DNA of 39,113 bases from Bacillota bacterium. GTDB lineage: Bacteria; Bacillota; Dethiobacteria; Dethiobacterales; Dethiobacteraceae. Position 1 is the stretch's first letter, and every line of letters begins with the position of its first letter. The notes under the pieces are model-generated. The model made no database searches. It was not told the origin of the DNA and was given only the letters and a program-made list of their open reading frames with translations. Of this stretch, positions 36,386 through 39,113 are shown piece after piece. A program made the position numbers and the translations under genes. The stretch spans positions 1-39,113 of the forward strand of contig JAAYLG010000042.1 in NCBI GenBank assembly GCA_012522075.1, read 5' to 3'.

Positions 36386-37507
36386 CTATTTTGCTTTTTG
36401 CAAGGCTTCAACAACAACAGCCAGGTAGTCGCCGACATTAATGGTGACGCTGGATGTCAGTTCCGGCACATCGGGAACTGCAGGATGGGACTCGTCACGC
36501 TCTTTAACTTTCATGCCGGTAATTTCGGCAACAGTCTTACCTACCATCCATTTTTCCAGTTCGGCAATCTGTTCGTACCACTCCTTGCCGATGCTGGAAA
36601 CTTTGTGCATGCCGTAGTCATTGCCCTTTTCCACTTTAGTTTTCAGAGGAGCATTTCTGTCGGAAGTAACCTTACCGTCTTTGTTAAAGTTTACAACTAT
36701 TTGCGCAGTGTCAATAATGACGCCGGCCACTTTGCCGTCTGCAGTGAAAGCAGTAGCGGCAATTGTGGTGTCGACCTGGGCTGTGGGCAGCACTTCCGGC
36801 TTATCTCCTTCGGCGGGAGCATAGTCTTTCGATTTGGCAATGGAAATTTCCTGGCCAAGCCCCAGCTTGTCGGCATTTTCAACGTCCACAGCATTGTTCC
36901 AGGCTTTTTCCACAGCCGCAATGTAATCTTCCACACTGATGGTAACCAGTGAAGTCAACTCCGGCACATCGGGAACTGCAGGATGGGAATCGTCGCGAGC
37001 TTTAGTTTTTAAAGCTTTAACTTCCGCAACAGTTTTACCGACCATCCATTTTTCCAGTTCGTCAATCTGTTCATACCATTCTTTGCCGATAGAGGAGGCC
37101 TTCTTCATACCATACTCTTCGCCTTTTTCCACCTTGGTCTTCAGGACATCGTCCCTGTTTGTCACCTTCATATCGGCATCGAATTTTACCACTGTCTGGG
37201 CGTTGTCAATATCAACCTTAAGTATTTTCCCGTCGGCATCAAAAAGAACTGCCGCCATTATTGTATCAACCTGGCCTGCAGCCAATACTTCAGGTTGATC
37301 TCCTTCTGCCGGGATGTAATCTTTCGATTTGGCTATAGAGTTAACTATGCCAAGCCCCAGCTTTCCTGCAGCTGCATTGGGCGGTACAACATCATTATTA
37401 TTGTTCCCGGGATTTTTCTTGTCTGCTTTGGCGCCGCCGCAACCGACAAACAACACGGCTGCCAGTGACAGCACTAAAAAAACTGCCACGATTTTTTTGT
37501 TTTTCAT
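36386..37507 (-). CDS. Lipoprotein with two tandem FMN-binding-like domains
   Basis: Lipobox LAAVLFVGCGG; two copies of KLGLG..SIAKSKDY.PAEGD.PEVL..AQVDT..AA..F.ADGK...EWYEQI.ELEKWMVGKTVAE...DSHPAVPDVPELTS.VTI; adjacent to apbE. Confidence 0.75.
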   Translation of the reverse strand: MKNKKIVAVFLVLSLAAVLFVGCGGAKADKKNPGNNNNDVVPPNAAAGKLGLGIVNSIAKSKDYIPAEGDQPEVLAAGQVDTIMAAVLFDADGKILKVDIDNAQTVVKFDADMKVTNRDDVLKTKVEKGEEYGMKKASSIGKEWYEQIDELEKWMVGKTVAEVKALKTKARDDSHPAVPDVPELTSLVTISVEDYIAAVEKAWNNAVDVENADKLGLGQEISIAKSKDYAPAEGDKPEVLPTAQVDTTIAATAFTADGKVAGVIIDTAQIVVNFNKDGKVTSDRNAPLKTKVEKGNDYGMHKVSSIGKEWYEQIAELEKWMVGKTVAEITGMKVKERDESHPAVPDVPELTSSVTINVGDYLAVVVEALQKAK

Positions 37508-37715
37508 ATTAACCCCTCCTGCTTCTGGTAAAGGTAAAGTCTTTAGTCCTTGTTCATGATATCATATTCACTTATACCATGACAATACCGATATCCTTAC
37601 AGAAGGATTAAAATTAACAAACAGAATGCTTGTCCGATTCATTAACTAAGTTTTGCTTGGTATTTCATTTTCTTATAGCAGGATGCGAAAATCTTCACTT
37701 GCTGTACAAAAAAAA

Positions 37716-38552
37716 TTAGGCCAACTTTTGCGACAGAGACTGGATTTGTCTACCGAGTTCCCGGAATTCCTGCAGCTTTTTCCTGCAAAGGAGCAGTTCC
37801 CTGTTTAGTACGGCAAACTCTTTTTCCAATTCACCGGGCATTGTTAGATAAACAATATCTCCTTCCAGGAGCATGCTGTCTGCAAGGTGGGGGTTCAGCA
37901 GCTTCAATTCAGCCACTGTTAAATTATATCTTTCCGCAACTTTCTGCAGCGTATCACCGGCTACGGCAATATATTTCGCCGGATCTTTCACCGCCTCCCC
38001 TTTCCTTTTCAAACCGTACAGCTCAATAAAACCCTGGACAGTCGCAGCTGTCAGCTCATTTAGAAAACTTTCCTGCTTTAGCAGGCCGGCATCACCGGGA
38101 TTGGTCAGAAAGCCCTGTTCCACCAGAATTGCCGGCATGGCTGTTTCCCGTAGTTCAGCAAAATTGGCGCGTTTCATACCCCTGTCCCTGCTTCCCCACC
38201 TGACCCAGACAGCCGCCTGGCGTGGGTGGAGGATATTCTGTGCACGAATGCTGCCCGCCGAGGGAGAGGTATAGATAAAACTCTCATACCCGTATGCCCT
38301 GCTGTCAGAAAAACCGTTGATATGACTGGAATAATAAAGGTCCGCTCCCCAGCGGTTTGCTTCACTGATGCCGGCCGACAGGCTGACAGTGGTATCTCCG
38401 GTTCGGGCAAGCTTCAACTCCACTTCATATTCCGAGAGCATGGCGGCCAGCGCCAGGACATGTTTTAATGTTTCCTGTTTCTCCACCAGGCCGTTGCCGG
38501 CAGTACCCGGCGATGTACCGCCATGCCCGGCCCGCAAATAAATTTTAGGCAT
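37716..38552 (-). CDS. N-acetylmuramoyl-L-alanine amidase (Amidase_3) with LysM domain
   Basis: IYLRAGHGGTSPGTAGNGLVEKQ; SSHINGF; RETAMPAILVEQGFLTN; LysM YIAVAGDTLQKVAERYNLTVAELKLLNP. Confidence 0.9.
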   Translation of the reverse strand: MPKIYLRAGHGGTSPGTAGNGLVEKQETLKHVLALAAMLSEYEVELKLARTGDTTVSLSAGISEANRWGADLYYSSHINGFSDSRAYGYESFIYTSPSAGSIRAQNILHPRQAAVWVRWGSRDRGMKRANFAELRETAMPAILVEQGFLTNPGDAGLLKQESFLNELTAATVQGFIELYGLKRKGEAVKDPAKYIAVAGDTLQKVAERYNLTVAELKLLNPHLADSMLLEGDIVYLTMPGELEKEFAVLNRELLLCRKKLQEFRELGRQIQSLSQKLA

Positions 38553-38688
38553 TTTCCTTCACCCTCGCCCTGCAGTTTAGGCATAAAAACTCGCCGGCAG
38601 CTAGCAGCAATGCCTTGCGACGTTCCTCTTTCGTAGCAAAAATAACACGTCTCAGGCAGCCGGCACATTCTTCGGAAATTCTGCCCAT
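38545..38688 (-). CDS. Small zinc-ribbon-like protein, 47 aa, overlapping the amidase start
   Basis: MGRISEECAGCLRRVIFATKEERRKALLLAAGEFLCLNCRARVKENA*; CxxC...CxxC; ends in ATGCCTAA overlap with amidase ATG at 38552. Confidence 0.55.
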   Translation of the reverse strand: MGRISEECAGCLRRVIFATKEERRKALLLAAGEFLCLNCRARVKENA

Positions 38689-38770
38689 CTGTGCAGCCTC
38701 CTAATTAAACAACATTAATGCTGCCTTATCATATGCAAAAACGGCCGGACGTGTTTTCCAATCCGCAGCA

Positions 38771-38802
38771 AAAAAAAAGACAGCCGCACAGTGCTGTCTT
38801 TT
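38771..38802 (-). terminator. Terminator of tRNA-Leu
   Basis: Minus strand AAAAGACAGC-ACTGTGCG-GCTGTCTTTTTTTTT. Confidence 0.8.
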
Positions 38803-38813
38803 AAGGCTTTTTA

Positions 38814-38896
38814 TGGTGTCGGAGACGGGACTTGAACCCGTACGGTTGCCCACACGCCCCTCAAACGTGCGCGTCTGCCAGTTCCGCCACTCCGAC
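38814..38896 (-). tRNA. tRNA-Leu (anticodon GAG), CCA encoded
   Basis: GTCGGAG/CTCCGAC acceptor with A-CCA; anticodon arm CACGT-TTGAGGG-GCGTG; variable arm GTGGGCAACC; T arm ACGGGTTCAAGTCCCGT. Confidence 0.93.
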
Positions 38897-38926
38897 ACGG
38901 TAAGTTTTATGCAGAGTCCGTATGTT

Positions 38927-38955
38927 AATATAACACAGCCGGGCTAAAATTGCAA
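38927..38955 (-). promoter_or_regulatory. Candidate sigma-A promoter for tRNA-Leu
   Basis: Minus strand TTGCAA (38955-38950), 17-nt spacer, TATATT (38932-38927). Confidence 0.5.
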
Positions 38956-39032
38956 GTGACAGTTTGAGACACGCAACGTGCCAAAAATGTAGGACTACAA
39001 TAGATCTTGGACACTAGGCTTTAAAAAAAAGA

Positions 39033-39109
39033 ATGCAAGATGAGGACAATTCGGTTATTGTTAAGTTACGACAACAAAACAGTACCGAAAGGAGTGCCTC
39101 ATCCTGCAT
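39033..39109. repeat. Imperfect inverted repeat (13 bp arms, 1 mismatch) in AT-rich sequence at window edge
   Basis: atgcaagatgagg (39033-39045) vs cctcatcctgcat (39097-39109). Confidence 0.45.
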
Positions 39110-39113
39110 GAAC

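Noticed and set aside
38701-38898. 65-aa minus-strand ORF
   Set aside because: Reads through tRNA-Leu (MSEWRNWQTRTFEGRVGNRTGSSPVSDT is translation of the tRNA); not a protein gene.
1-39113. CRISPR arrays, rRNA genes, prophage or complete IS elements
   Set aside because: No regularly spaced direct repeats, rRNA-like sequence, phage structural genes or transposase ORFs were seen.

Overview
The window is a gene-dense chromosomal segment that reads like an anaerobic, spore-forming Firmicute (Clostridia/Peptococcaceae-like). This lineage call is inferred from gene content only. Positions 1-24 kb hold the conserved Firmicutes housekeeping block, almost all on the minus strand: yloB-type Ca2+ P-ATPase, yicC, remA, gmk, rpoZ, priA, def, fmt, DUF116 protein, Zn-metallopeptidase, rsmB, rlmN, prpC, prkC, rsgA, rpe. 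It is followed by an ECF sigma/anti-sigma pair, polA, mutM, ytaF and an ABC substrate-binding lipoprotein. A divergent rqcH/NFACT gene and a few small genes lead to an accessory redox region (27-35 kb): a Mop-type molybdenum aldehyde oxidoreductase, a radical SAM protein, a cysteine-rich DUF5714/C-GCAxxG-C-C-like protein, a two-CxxC mini-protein and a large FAD/NAD(P)-Fe-S-CCG oxidoreductase. This resembles a reduced version of the poorly understood Desulfovibrio DVU_1551-1559 / 'TrsS' neighbourhood. Next come ApbE plus a tandem-domain FMN-binding-like lipoprotein, a LysM amidase and tRNA-Leu(GAG). The main points for follow-up are: (i) the uncharacterised radical SAM/Mo-hydroxylase cluster, with an unusual Cys4 motif around the predicted catalytic Glu of the hydroxylase; (ii) priA split by an in-frame TAA close to its 3'BD/WH domain boundary; (iii) an in-frame TAA in the zinc anti-sigma factor; (iv) a tandem flavinylation-domain lipoprotein with a non-canonical motif beside apbE; and (v) a divergent spoIIM-like gene sitting where coaBC is expected. 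No CRISPR arrays or complete mobile elements were found. All family calls come from reading the sequence and from memory; no database search was run.
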